Origin: Flammeovirga pacifica
GTDB lineage: Bacteria > Bacteroidota > Bacteroidia > Cytophagales > Flammeovirgaceae
Length of the DNA stretch: 64,000 nt
Reading direction: 5' to 3'
Assembly: GCF_000807855.2 (NCBI RefSeq)
Contig: NZ_JRYR02000001.1
Coordinates: 4,120,045 to 4,184,044, forward strand
Shown in pieces: positions 51,318-60,345 of this stretch. Below the pieces are notes generated by a model, which worked only from the letters and a program-made list of their open reading frames with translations, was not told where the DNA came from and did not search any database. The position numbers and the translations under genes were made by a program. Within the stretch, counting starts at the first letter, position 1. Every line of letters starts with the position of its first letter.

Positions 51318-51347
51318 TTTGCTGTTATCAGTATATTTTTATATTTG
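51318..51347 (+). promoter_or_regulatory. promoter of clpP
   Basis: TTTG (51318-51321), an 18-bp spacer and TATATTTG (51340-51347). The transcript would start near 51353 with a leader of about 80 nt. Confidence 0.72.
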
Positions 51348-51431
51348 TATAGAGAACTAGATAAACAACCCATTTTTCTTTGACTTGGTACCGTCTAGTA
51401 CTAAAAGCAGAAACTCAAAAAAGTATTACAT

Positions 51432-52103
51432 ATGAACTTTAAAGAAGAATTCAAGAAGTTTGCCTTGAAAGATCAAGGGATCTCAAGCTTACATACAGAT
51501 GCTTATTTCAATAACATCCAAAATACAACTCCTTACGTGATCGAAGAAAGAGATCGTAACTTTAGACAAATTGATGTATTTTCTAGATTGATTGCTGACC
51601 GTATCATTTTTATGGGTACACAAGTAGATGATCAGGTAGCAAATATTGTAGTTGCACAATTGCTATTTTTAGAATCACTTGATGCTAAAAAAGATATTTT
51701 GATGTACATCAATAGCCCAGGAGGTTCTGTTTATGCTGGTTTAGGAATGTATGATACGATGCAGTATGTTCGTCCAGATGTAGCTACTATCTGTACAGGA
51801 CTTGCAGCTTCAATGGGAGCAGTATTATTAGCAGGTGGAGCTGATGGCAAAAGAGCCGCTTTACCGCATGCTAGAATCATGATTCACCAACCTTTAGGTG
51901 GTGCACAAGGTCAAGCATCTGACATTGAAATTACAGCTCGTGAAATTCAAAAATTAAAGAAAGAATTGTACGAGATCTTAGCTACGCACACAAAACAACC
52001 TTACGACAAAGTATGGCAAGACTCTGATCGTGATTATTGGATGAGAGCACAAGAAGCTAAAGAATACGGGTTAGTAGATGAGGTTTTAACTAGAAAACCA
52101 TAA
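51432..52103 (+). CDS. clpP: ATP-dependent Clp protease proteolytic subunit
   Basis: A 223-residue serine peptidase. The catalytic Ser127 lies in [12 protein letters not shown] and His152 in [16 protein letters not shown]. The Asp is expected in the [20 protein letters not shown] segment. The handle region [15 protein letters not shown] is canonical. It forms a double heptamer that degrades substrates unfolded by ClpX, encoded next. A terminator-like hairpin and a separate leader stand between the two genes. Confidence 0.97.
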   Translation: MNFKEEFKKFALKDQGISSLHTDAYFNNIQNTTPYVIEERDRNFRQIDVFSRLIADRIIFMGTQVDDQVANIVVAQLLFLESLDAKKDILMYINSPGGSVYAGLGMYDTMQYVRPDVATICTGLAASMGAVLLAGGADGKRAALPHARIMIHQPLGGAQGQASDIEITAREIQKLKKELYEILATHTKQPYDKVWQDSDRDYWMRAQEAKEYGLVDEVLTRKP

Positions 52104-52177
52104 TTCTATATATTTAGATAATTATATTGAACTGATTGTGCTAATTTTAATTAATTTAGTGTAAATGATGTTCATAC

Positions 52178-52207
52178 AGAGGGAAATGCAAGACATTTCC
52201 CTCTTGT
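52178..52207 (+). terminator. hairpin after clpP
   Basis: A perfect 11-bp stem (agagggaaatg / catttccctct) with a 5-base loop. The T run is weak (tgttt), so read-through into clpX is likely. Confidence 0.7.
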
Positions 52208-52221
52208 TTATGCTATAAAAG

Positions 52222-52244
52222 TGCAATTAAATACGTAAATTGCA
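52222..52244. promoter_or_regulatory. palindrome upstream of clpX
   Basis: TGCAATT, nine bases, AATTGCA. It is a compact inverted repeat about 95 bp before the clpX ATG and could be a regulator site. Confidence 0.35.
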
Positions 52245-52337
52245 TTTCAATCAAAAATAAAAAATTGTCAGTTTAAACGCTGATAATGAAAAGAGAGAGT
52301 TCATCTCTTTTGGAAAAATTAGGTTAGTTGATATTTA

Positions 52338-53573
52338 ATGAAAGGAAATTTCTGTTCATTTTGTGGCGCACCGAAAGATACGGTAGAGCTCATGGTTTCG
52401 GGACAAAATGCCCAAATCTGTAATAACTGCATAGAGCAAGTTCATCAGATCTTGATGGAGGAAAGAAAACCTCGCAAGCAAGATGCTGAGACTTCTGAAT
52501 TCACCCTAAAAACGCCTGCTGAAATGAAGAAGCATCTTGACGAATATATCATTGGTCAAGATAAAGCGAAAAGGGTATTATCTGTAGCGGTATATAACCA
52601 CTATAAGAGATTAAATCAGAAGCCTGATAATGATGATATTGTGATTGAAAAATCAAATATTATTATGACAGGTAATACGGGTACTGGTAAAACACTATTG
52701 GCTAAAACTTTAGCTAAAGCGTTACAAGTGCCTTTCTGTATTGCAGATGCAACAGTAATTACGGAAGCAGGATATGTGGGAGAGGATGTAGAAACTATCC
52801 TAACTCGTTTGCTTCAAGCAGCGGATTACAATGTAGAACAAGCCGAAAGAGGTATTGTCTATATTGATGAAATTGATAAAATCGCAAGAAAATCTGATAA
52901 TCCTTCGATTACACGAGATGTGTCTGGTGAAGGTGTTCAGCAAGCATTATTGAAATTATTAGAAGGTTCTATTGTTAACGTTCCCCCTCAAGGTGGTAGA
53001 AAACATCCAGAGCAGAAATTAATTTCGGTAAACACAGAAAACATATTATTTATCTGTGGTGGTGCTTTTGCTGGAATTGCAGATATGATTGCTTCACGTC
53101 TAAATACAAGACCAATTGGTTTTGCAGGTAAAGAAGAAGATTTACCAGAATTAGATAAAGAGGAATTATTAGAATTTGTTACTGCTCAAGATTTAAAACG
53201 TTTTGGTATTATTCCAGAATTGATAGGTCGTTTACCTTTGGTTACTTACTTAAAACCATTGGATAAAGATGCATTAAGAAACATTCTAACAGAACCAAAA
53301 AATGCTTTAACTAAACAATATCATAAGTTATTTAAAATGGAAGATATTGAGTTAGAGTTTACAGACGGGGCTTTAGATTACATTGTTGAAAAAGCGTTAG
53401 AATATGATTTGGGAGCTAGAGGTCTTAGATCAATATTAGAGGCAATTATGTTAGATTCAATGTATGAAATTCCTTCTAGTGATGAAAAGATCGAAAAGTT
53501 TGTAGTCGATAGAGATTACGCAACTTTAAAATTTGAAAGTTCATCTCATGCTAAAAATTTAAGAGTAGCATAA
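52338..53573 (+). CDS. clpX: ATP-dependent Clp protease ATP-binding subunit ClpX
   Basis: A 411-residue AAA+ unfoldase. The N-terminal zinc-binding domain uses Cys6, Cys9, Cys28 and Cys31. Walker A is GNTGTGKT (near 113), the pore loop is [12 protein letters not shown], and Walker B is [33 protein letters not shown] segment follows. The ClpP-contacting loop FIPEL-type IGF is seen in a form near [12 protein letters not shown], and the C-terminal [16 protein letters not shown] is typical. It delivers tagged proteins to ClpP. Confidence 0.97.
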   Translation: MKGNFCSFCGAPKDTVELMVSGQNAQICNNCIEQVHQILMEERKPRKQDAETSEFTLKTPAEMKKHLDEYIIGQDKAKRVLSVAVYNHYKRLNQKPDNDDIVIEKSNIIMTGNTGTGKTLLAKTLAKALQVPFCIADATVITEAGYVGEDVETILTRLLQAADYNVEQAERGIVYIDEIDKIARKSDNPSITRDVSGEGVQQALLKLLEGSIVNVPPQGGRKHPEQKLISVNTENILFICGGAFAGIADMIASRLNTRPIGFAGKEEDLPELDKEELLEFVTAQDLKRFGIIPELIGRLPLVTYLKPLDKDALRNILTEPKNALTKQYHKLFKMEDIELEFTDGALDYIVEKALEYDLGARGLRSILEAIMLDSMYEIPSSDEKIEKFVVDRDYATLKFESSSHAKNLRVA

Positions 53574-53599
53574 GATTTGGAATAAATAAACTTAATCTA

Positions 53600-53643
53600 A
53601 CAGACAGCAAAACACCATCAAAGTGCTTTGCTGTCTGTGTTTT
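53600..53643 (+). terminator. hairpin between clpX and ebfC
   Basis: A perfect 12-bp stem (acagacagcaaa / tttgctgtctgt) with a weak T tail. It ends about 15 nt before the ebfC ATG at 53658. Confidence 0.75.
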
Positions 53644-53657
53644 AAATAAATTATTTT

Positions 53658-53987
53658 ATGGATTTTAGTAACATGTTTGGACAATTGAAAGATGTCCAAG
53701 AAAAATTAAAAGCAGCACAAGAAGAACTTGTAAATGTTGTTGCTGAAGCGGATGCTGGTGGAGGAATGGTAAGATGTGTAGCCAACGCCAAAAAACAAGT
53801 AATAAAATTAGAAATTGATCCACTTCTGTGTAAAGAAGAAGATAAAGAAATGCTACAAGACTTAGTTATTGCTGCTGTTAATAAAGCAATTGCTGAGGCA
53901 GACCAAAAAGGACAAGAGCGTTTAATGAAAACTACTAAAGGAATGATGCCAAACATCCCAGGAATGGATTTTGGAAACCTTGGTTAA
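53658..53987 (+). CDS. YbaB/EbfC family nucleoid-associated protein
   Basis: A 109-residue protein with the family layout: an N-terminal helix (DVQEKLKAAQEELVNVVAEA), the central GGGMVRCVANAKKQVIKLEI sheet, and a C-terminal helix followed by a Met/Pro/Gly-rich tail. YbaB/EbfC dimers bind DNA as tweezers. It is separated by 23 bp from the glycosyltransferase gene and probably shares its transcript. Confidence 0.93.
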   Translation: MDFSNMFGQLKDVQEKLKAAQEELVNVVAEADAGGGMVRCVANAKKQVIKLEIDPLLCKEEDKEMLQDLVIAAVNKAIAEADQKGQERLMKTTKGMMPNIPGMDFGNLG

Positions 53988-54010
53988 ACACAGTAGAAAG
54001 GAATATTATT

Positions 54011-55045
54011 ATGCTCCCATACGATCAAGTAGCGGTCGTTATTTTAAACTACAACGGCAAACATTTTTTAGAACGGTTTCTTCAGAGCGTTATTGATAAT
54101 AGTCATAATGCTAAAATTATAGTGGCTGATAATGCCTCTACTGATGATTCTGTCCAATGGTTACAAGACAACCATCCATCAGTAAGTGTAATAGTTCTCG
54201 AGAAAAATTATGGTTTTACTGGAGGTTACAATAGAGCTTTAAATCAAATTGATGCCAAGTATTATGTACTTCTTAATTCAGATATCGAAGTACCAGGAAA
54301 CTGGTTGACATCAATGTTAGAATTAATGGAGTCTGACACTTCTATTGCAGCTTGTCAACCTAAAATCAAATTATATTCTGATCAAAAGTATTTTGAACAT
54401 GCAGGGGCAGCAGGAGGGTTCATGGATTATATGGGCTATCCTTTTTGTCGTGGAAGAATAATGCACACTCTAGAAGAGGATAAAGGACAATATGATGATA
54501 CCATAGAAATCTTTTGGGCCACAGGTGCATGTTTAATGATACAATCTAAATTATACCATGAAATGGAAGGTTTAGATGAAAGATTTTTTGCTCACATGGA
54601 AGAAATAGACCTATGTTGGCGTTTAAAATCTTCAGGGTATAAAATTATGACTGTAGGAACTTCTGAAGTTTATCACGTTGGAGGAGGAACCCTTAGTCGT
54701 GACAACCCAAAGAAAACATACTTGAATTTTAGGAATGGATTGTTTTTACTTTTTAAAAACCTTCCAACAAGTAAGTTAATCCCCATCATATTTATGAGAA
54801 TGGTTCTTGATGGAATAGCAGGAGTGCGTTTTTTATTAAAAAAAGAATTTGATAATTTTCTCGCAGTTCTAAAATCACATAGGGATTTTTATATCTCTTT
54901 GCCCTATTTAATGAGTCAGAGAAACAAAATTAGAAGTAAGAAACTTTTTTTTAACCAAGTCTATAGCAGATTGATAGTATCGGAATACTTTTTGAAGAGA
55001 AGAACGAAGTTCTCAGATCTTCAAGACGTGAAGACTTTAAAATAA
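54011..55045 (+). CDS. family 2 glycosyltransferase
   Basis: A 344-residue GT-A enzyme. Nucleotide-sugar site VAVVILNYNGKHFLERFL (residues 7-24), ADNASTDDS, NYGFTGGYNRALN and the metal-binding LNSDIEVPGNWL. A WATGACLMI segment, then LDERFFAHMEEIDLCWRLK, shows the catalytic ED-type region. It closely resembles rhamnosyltransferase-like GT2 proteins of cell-envelope glycan synthesis, but the acceptor and sugar are not known. It converges on a small PspC-like gene, and the two 3' ends overlap by 9 bp. Confidence 0.9.
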   Translation: MLPYDQVAVVILNYNGKHFLERFLQSVIDNSHNAKIIVADNASTDDSVQWLQDNHPSVSVIVLEKNYGFTGGYNRALNQIDAKYYVLLNSDIEVPGNWLTSMLELMESDTSIAACQPKIKLYSDQKYFEHAGAAGGFMDYMGYPFCRGRIMHTLEEDKGQYDDTIEIFWATGACLMIQSKLYHEMEGLDERFFAHMEEIDLCWRLKSSGYKIMTVGTSEVYHVGGGTLSRDNPKKTYLNFRNGLFLLFKNLPTSKLIPIIFMRMVLDGIAGVRFLLKKEFDNFLAVLKSHRDFYISLPYLMSQRNKIRSKKLFFNQVYSRLIVSEYFLKRRTKFSDLQDVKTLK

Positions 55046-55264
55046 GGTTTCTCTAGAATTTGACGACTGACGGATGTACTTCCTAATATTGATGAAAAAG
55101 TGTAGCGAAAAATAGAGGATAATAGGTGAGCCAAAAGTAAATAGAGAAGCATAAACAAAATATAATCGAATACTATTTGATGATATTCTTAGTTTATTTC
55201 CAATTTTTGAACAAACACCATATGCTTGCTTTTCAATAAATCTTTGAATTAATCTTGGGGTCAT
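55037..55264 (-). CDS. PspC-like small membrane protein
   Basis: A 75-residue product. It begins with a PspC-like sequence (YGVCSKIGNKLRISSNSIRL), then has one strong hydrophobic segment (FTFGSPIILYFSLHFFI) and a basic tail. The family sits in the inner membrane and takes part in stress or anti-sigma responses in some bacteria. It overlaps the glycosyltransferase 3' end by 9 bp on the opposite strand. The usual partner pspA is absent. Confidence 0.72.
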   Translation of the reverse strand: MTPRLIQRFIEKQAYGVCSKIGNKLRISSNSIRLYFVYASLFTFGSPIILYFSLHFFINIRKYIRQSSNSRETLF

Positions 55265-55501
55265 AATGATTAGAATATGTTAATATTTGAAAATAAAAAT
55301 TATATTCGATAGCACATATTTTTTTATCATTTATCTTTATAAAATAAAAGTATAAATACCTTAAGTGCTAATTTCACTCTGATAATCTACTTTTTTACTA
55401 ATAAAATTCTAAAAAAAGTTAAGATTTGTACTGTAAAGATGAAATTTGTCTATAGACGGGTAAATTGCAAGTCTAGAAATAGAAAAATTTGGATGACGAT
55501 T

Positions 55502-57310
55502 ATGAACAAATACACTAGTGCTTTGTCAACAGTACTTGCTGCAGGTACATTATTCTTCACGAACTGCTCGAATGTAGACGTGAACAAAATGGCTGAAGAG
55601 CAAGGAATGACAATTAATCCTTCACCGCTTGAATTACACGGTGATTCTGTAGTTTTTGATATTGAAACAAAACTCCCTCCTAAATTGTTGAAAAAAGGTT
55701 ACACGTACGACGTAGTTGTACAATATAACCCTAACGATGCAGAGCCAATTGAAGTTGGTGTAGTATCTTTCAACGGAGATGATTATGCTGATGCCCCTGA
55801 AGCAACTCCAGCGTTAAGCGAGCGTATGGCGTTCGGTTATGAGGATAAGTTTGAAAGAGGTCAATTAGAATACTTAGGTCGTGCGACTAAAGTGAAAAAC
55901 CAAAAAGTTAAGGAATCTAACGATGGTGCTTTCGCTGCAATGCCAAACGGATTGGGTCAAGGTGTTGTTACAACATCAAAAAATTACCAACCAGTATTCA
56001 TTGCAAATTACGCTGATCACGGTTATAACGATGCTGAGGAGTATACTCCAACAAACGTTGATTTCTTCTTCTTACAAGGATCATCTGCACTTCGTTACTC
56101 TGAGAAAAGAGGTGAGCAAGGTAAAGCTTTAACTGAATATGTTTCAGCTAGCAACCCTACAAGAACTGTAACAATTACAGGTTCTCACTCTCCTGAAGGA
56201 TCAACTGAGGCAAACACAAAGTTAGCTAACAAGCGTCCTGAGGCTGTACAAAGTTACTATGAGTCTTTATTAAAGAAATATAAAGTTGAGGAAGATCAAG
56301 CTCCTCAATTCGTAACTAAGCCAGTAGTAGAAAACTGGTCTGCTTTCAAAGCAATCTTGAAAGATTCAGACAAGTTTACTGATGCTGAAAAAGATGAAAT
56401 CTTATCAGTAGTAAATGGTTCAGGTGATTTCGTTTCTAAGCAATTGAAATTACAATCATTAGCTTCTTATAAGAAATTATTCCGTTACGTATACCCACCA
56501 TTACGTAATGCTAAATCTGAGATCTTGGAGATCAAAGATAAATTGGATCCTGAAGTGATCAAGTCTCGTGCTACTAGCATCGCTGACGGTCAAATGGCTT
56601 TAGATTCTTTATCTACTCCAGAATTACTTTACGCTGCGCAATTCGCAACAGATCTTGACGCTAAAGTTAAAATCTACGAAGCTGCTATCCGTAAAGATGA
56701 TTCAGCAATTGCTCATAACAACTTAGGTGCAACTTACTTCGCTCAGGCAAAAGCTGCTGACGCGGATGCTGCTGCTGCCTTAATTGAAAAAGCAATTCCT
56801 CACTTTGAGACTGCTGCTAAATCTAATAGCATGCCTGAAGCTTATGCTAACCTTGCTGGTGCTAAGTTGATGAAAGGTGATGTTGAAGGTGCTCAAGCGG
56901 ATATCGCTAAAGCTAATTCTTCTAACCCTTCAGTTGCTGCTACTACTAATGCAGTGAAAGGTTATGTTGCTTTATCAGAAGGTGATTATGACGGTGCTAT
57001 TCAGTACTTCTCATCTGCTGGAGACGATGCAACTGTTCTTTATAACAAAGGTTTAGCTTACTTATTAAAAGCTGAAAAATCTGGTGCAACTGATTTCTCT
57101 CAAGCAACTTCTGCTTTCGGTGAATCAATCAATGCTAAAGATAATGCTTGGGCTCACTACGGTAACGCTATCGTTGCTGCTAGACAGTCTAAAGCTGATG
57201 ATGCAATTAAAGAAATCAAAGCTGCTGGCGATTTAAAAACAAAAGCTGCTCAAGATCTTGAATTCTTCTCTCTTTGGGAAAATGCAGATTTCCAAGCTGC
57301 TACTAAGTAG
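55502..57310 (+). CDS. lipoprotein with OmpA-like region and TPR repeats
   Basis: I choose the ATG at 55502 (MNKYTSALSTVLAAGTLFF, then TNC as a loose lipobox). The ATG at 55439 starts only about 5 bp after a predicted transcript start (TAAGATTTG at 55420-55428) and adds an unlikely leader. The 602-residue protein has an OmpA-like peptidoglycan-binding type region at about residues 200-270 (TVTITGSHSPEGSTEAN). TPR-like Ala-rich helices follow at about 380-600. Codon use (GCT, CGT, AAC) looks like a highly expressed gene. It is probably an abundant envelope protein, with a UUCG-loop terminator downstream. Confidence 0.78.
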   Translation: MNKYTSALSTVLAAGTLFFTNCSNVDVNKMAEEQGMTINPSPLELHGDSVVFDIETKLPPKLLKKGYTYDVVVQYNPNDAEPIEVGVVSFNGDDYADAPEATPALSERMAFGYEDKFERGQLEYLGRATKVKNQKVKESNDGAFAAMPNGLGQGVVTTSKNYQPVFIANYADHGYNDAEEYTPTNVDFFFLQGSSALRYSEKRGEQGKALTEYVSASNPTRTVTITGSHSPEGSTEANTKLANKRPEAVQSYYESLLKKYKVEEDQAPQFVTKPVVENWSAFKAILKDSDKFTDAEKDEILSVVNGSGDFVSKQLKLQSLASYKKLFRYVYPPLRNAKSEILEIKDKLDPEVIKSRATSIADGQMALDSLSTPELLYAAQFATDLDAKVKIYEAAIRKDDSAIAHNNLGATYFAQAKAADADAAAALIEKAIPHFETAAKSNSMPEAYANLAGAKLMKGDVEGAQADIAKANSSNPSVAATTNAVKGYVALSEGDYDGAIQYFSSAGDDATVLYNKGLAYLLKAEKSGATDFSQATSAFGESINAKDNAWAHYGNAIVAARQSKADDAIKEIKAAGDLKTKAAQDLEFFSLWENADFQAATK

Positions 57311-57331
57311 TTTGTAAAAATATAAAGCATA

Positions 57332-57367
57332 ACAAAAGGCTAGTTTCTTCGGAAACTAGCCTTTTGT
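57332..57367. terminator. UUCG-loop terminator hairpin
   Basis: A 16-bp perfect stem (57332-57347 with 57352-57367) closed by a C(UUCG)G tetraloop. It serves the TPR lipoprotein gene and, in the other direction, the AraC-type gene. Confidence 0.92.
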
Positions 57368-57398
57368 TATTTATGAAATCTGGTATCTTGTTGAATCC

Positions 57399-58415
57399 TT
57401 AATGAAGGTGCTTGTATTTTTGAGATACCATCTTTGGTGTAATATCAAATTTCTTTTTAAATGCTTCTGTGAATTTTGTACTAGAACTAAAACCACATTC
57501 TCTACTAATTTCTAATATCGATTTATTTTCTGTTGCTAAAAGAGTTCTTGCCTTTTCAAGACGAAAATTAAAATGGAATTTATGAATGCTTGTACCAAAT
57601 ACTTGTTCAAAATCTCTTCTTAATTTAGATACAGAAAATCCATATTCTTTAGATAGATCTTCTAATGATGGAGGACGTTCTGTACTAGAAAGCAAATTAT
57701 TCTTAAGGTCCATCATATACGTGAAATCATGCTGATGCAAGCTATGTTCTTTATGGGCTGTTCTAGTGAGCAGTTTTTCATAAAATAAAGAAATACAATC
57801 GGCTCCTCTTGCTACTAATCGGTTATTAAAAACAGGCAAAGGTAAATCCTGTTCCATTAACTTGTAGGCTTCATTTAATTGTACTTGAATCTCTAAAGGC
57901 ATAATCTCATGTTTCCACCAAATATTATTCTGGTTAAAAACATCACCAAAATAATCTGTGAAAGAAACATGTTCAAAACCTAATGCATTTTGACCTAATC
58001 GAATACCTAACCATTGATTATGAGTGTTAGGAATTAAATCCATAGTAAAATTGAGCCTTGTATCGTAAACCACCATATTTCCGGATAGTCCTAAAGCCTC
58101 ACCTACATTATTTTTAATTCCTTGCATGACAGCACCTTTTTGCTCAAAGCGAAAACATAAACGAGCAAACTCTTTTGACTCGCCAGACATGACGATCTGA
58201 AAATGTTTTTTAAAGTTTAAAGAGTTTAAGGTAATTTCCATTCCGTTACTAATGGATAATATCCATATGTACCCTTCTAAATGCTCATTATTAACAGTAT
58301 ATAGATGTTTATTCTCAAATGATCCTCCAAATTTTTCTTTGAGTTGAAGCATTAAAGAACGCATACTAGCTTCTTGAATATGTACTTTTATTGGTGTTTG
58401 ACTCACAGTATTCAC
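57399..58415 (-). CDS. AraC-family transcription regulator
   Basis: A 338-residue protein. The first 230 residues are an effector/dimerisation domain without a familiar motif. The C-terminal HTH pair begins near 240, with LEDLSKEYGFSVSKLRRDFE (first HTH) and ILEISRECGFSSSTKFTEAF (second HTH) and a closing FDITPKMVSQKYK. It lies downstream of the sulfatase gene on the same strand, separated by 135 bp and a hairpin, so it may regulate that gene. The effector is unknown. Confidence 0.87.
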   Translation of the reverse strand: MNTVSQTPIKVHIQEASMRSLMLQLKEKFGGSFENKHLYTVNNEHLEGYIWILSISNGMEITLNSLNFKKHFQIVMSGESKEFARLCFRFEQKGAVMQGIKNNVGEALGLSGNMVVYDTRLNFTMDLIPNTHNQWLGIRLGQNALGFEHVSFTDYFGDVFNQNNIWWKHEIMPLEIQVQLNEAYKLMEQDLPLPVFNNRLVARGADCISLFYEKLLTRTAHKEHSLHQHDFTYMMDLKNNLLSSTERPPSLEDLSKEYGFSVSKLRRDFEQVFGTSIHKFHFNFRLEKARTLLATENKSILEISRECGFSSSTKFTEAFKKKFDITPKMVSQKYKHLH

Positions 58416-58487
58416 TTTTTGATTAAGATAAAGATAGTAAGAGATTTCAAAAAAAAAGCATTCGTCAGAGTGATTTTAACACATATA

Positions 58488-58525
58488 AAAAAAGAAACCC
58501 CTACCCCATAATAGGGGTAGAGGTT
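58488..58525 (-). terminator. terminator of the sulfatase gene
   Basis: A stem of about 11 bp (aacc-cctacccc with ggggtag-aggtt, one mismatch). The A run on the left is U in the minus transcript. Confidence 0.8.
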
Positions 58526-58550
58526 CATCAAATTCAATAAAAATGATTAA

Positions 58551-60119
58551 TTATTTTTTTGAATTTCTTTCTTCATTCCAATCTTTGAAATCATCCATTA
58601 CTTGATCAATAGAGAATGAATCAATTTTTTCGATTTGTGGGTACTTGTATAAAGATTGAATAAAACCACCACAAGTGTAACCACCTTTATAGATGTAAGG
58701 AGCACGTTTAGCCATCCAGTTCCAATAGCCATTAGAATCAGTATCCGCTCTTTCGTATGGATCTCTTCTAATATTAAATACTTTTGGAATACGTAGTTTT
58801 ACAAATGGCTCAGCCCAAACTTGCATCGTTTTAGCTCTTTGTTCCATAAATACTACTTTCCAATCATCCATTCTAACCGCTGTGATATCACCATCATCAG
58901 ATGTGTAAATGAAATTATGTCTTGGAGATTCCTCTGCTTTTCCTGTGAAATAAGGCATCATATTAAAACCATCGATAGTAGTTTGCACTTTTCTATCTGC
59001 ATAGTCGATACCAGATTCTAATTCTGATTTGATGTCTTCTTTACCAACTGCAGCCATAATAGTAGGCAACCAATCTTGGTGAGAAACGATACCGTTTAAA
59101 ATACGTCCTTCAGGAATCTGACCTTTCCACATTACATGACAAGGAACTCTGTAAGCACCTTCCCAGTTAGTGTTTTTCTCTGATCTGTAAGGAGTAACAG
59201 CACCGTCAGGCCATTCGTTGTAGTGAGGACCGTTATCTGTAGAGTACATGATGATGGTATTTTCCATCAAACCAAGTTCTTCTAGTTTATCTAAAATTTT
59301 ACCAATGTTTCTGTCATGATCTACCATTGCATCAGCATAGAAAGAATCACCACCTTGACCAGAAATACCTTTGATATCATCAGCAGGGTAAGTAGGGAAG
59401 TGCATTCCTACAGTGTTGTACCATAAGAAGAAAGGAGCGTCATCTTCCGCTTTTTCGTCAATCCATTCTAAAGTACGTGTAGTGATTTCTCTATCTACAG
59501 TTTCCATACGTTTTTTAGTTAATGGACCTGTATCAGAGATTCTACCATCAGCATAAGAGTGAATTACACCTCTTGGAGCAAATTTCTCTTTAAACCACTC
59601 TTCTTGAGGGTAATCAGGATGTTCTGGCTCTTCTTCAGCATTTAAGTGGTAAAGATTACCATAGAATTCATCGAAACCATGCTCTGTTGGTAACATTTCA
59701 TCGCTATCACCAAAGTGATTTTTACCAAATTGTGCAGTAGCATAACCTTCTCTTTTTAATAACCATGCAATAGATGGGTGTTCTTTTTGAAATCCTGCAT
59801 TAGCGCCAGGAAGACCTACTTTTGATAAACCAGAACGAATTGGGTTTTGTCCAGTTAGGAATGAAGATCTACCAGCAGTACAAGATTGCTCACCATAATA
59901 ATCAGTGAAAGCAATACCTTCTTCTGCAATTTTGTCGATGTTAGGTGTTTGATACCCCATTTGACCTCTGTTCCAGAAAGAAAGGTTGAACTGTCCGATA
60001 TCATCACCCCATAGGATAACAATGTTAGGCTTTTGATTTTTTTTATTAGGTTTTCCTTTATCGTCAGCATAAGTAATAAGCGACACTAAGGATAATAATA
60101 GTAAGAATACTTTTTTCAT
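58551..60119 (-). CDS. formylglycine-dependent arylsulfatase (family S1)
   Basis: A 522-residue protein with a signal peptide (ending ITYAD). Metal-binding Asp39-Asp40 lie in IVILWGDDIGQFN, and Cys80 in SCTAGRSSF is the residue converted to formylglycine (C-x-A-x-R). Further motifs are FGKNHFGD and STDNGPHYNEWPD with metal ligands. Family S1 enzymes hydrolyse sulfate esters, often of algal polysaccharides. Maturation needs an anaerobic (radical SAM) or aerobic formylglycine enzyme, and none is adjacent. It is first of a sulfatase/AraC pair. Confidence 0.92.
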   Translation of the reverse strand: MKKVFLLLLSLVSLITYADDKGKPNKKNQKPNIVILWGDDIGQFNLSFWNRGQMGYQTPNIDKIAEEGIAFTDYYGEQSCTAGRSSFLTGQNPIRSGLSKVGLPGANAGFQKEHPSIAWLLKREGYATAQFGKNHFGDSDEMLPTEHGFDEFYGNLYHLNAEEEPEHPDYPQEEWFKEKFAPRGVIHSYADGRISDTGPLTKKRMETVDREITTRTLEWIDEKAEDDAPFFLWYNTVGMHFPTYPADDIKGISGQGGDSFYADAMVDHDRNIGKILDKLEELGLMENTIIMYSTDNGPHYNEWPDGAVTPYRSEKNTNWEGAYRVPCHVMWKGQIPEGRILNGIVSHQDWLPTIMAAVGKEDIKSELESGIDYADRKVQTTIDGFNMMPYFTGKAEESPRHNFIYTSDDGDITAVRMDDWKVVFMEQRAKTMQVWAEPFVKLRIPKVFNIRRDPYERADTDSNGYWNWMAKRAPYIYKGGYTCGGFIQSLYKYPQIEKIDSFSIDQVMDDFKDWNEERNSKK

Positions 60120-60291
60120 ATCACGTATTTATATTAGTTCAATACATAATAAAACGGGGTTGTTGAAGGAAGGATTATCCTTTTTCTTTCAAAGAATATA
60201 CTATTTTGTTCAAAGTCAAACAAAAAGAAGATTGAGGTGATTTTTAGAATATTTGTATGAAACTATGCTGAAATTTAGGAGGAGAAGGCTC

Positions 60292-60334
60292 AGTAAAATA
60301 AAAAGGTTGCCCTATCCAAATATAAGGCAACTTC
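60292..60334 (-). terminator. terminator of the aldo/keto reductase gene
   Basis: The stem aaggttgcc (60303-60311) with ggcaactt (60326-60333), and A-rich sequence on the left. Confidence 0.78.
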
Positions 60335-60345
60335 AAAAAAGGTGT

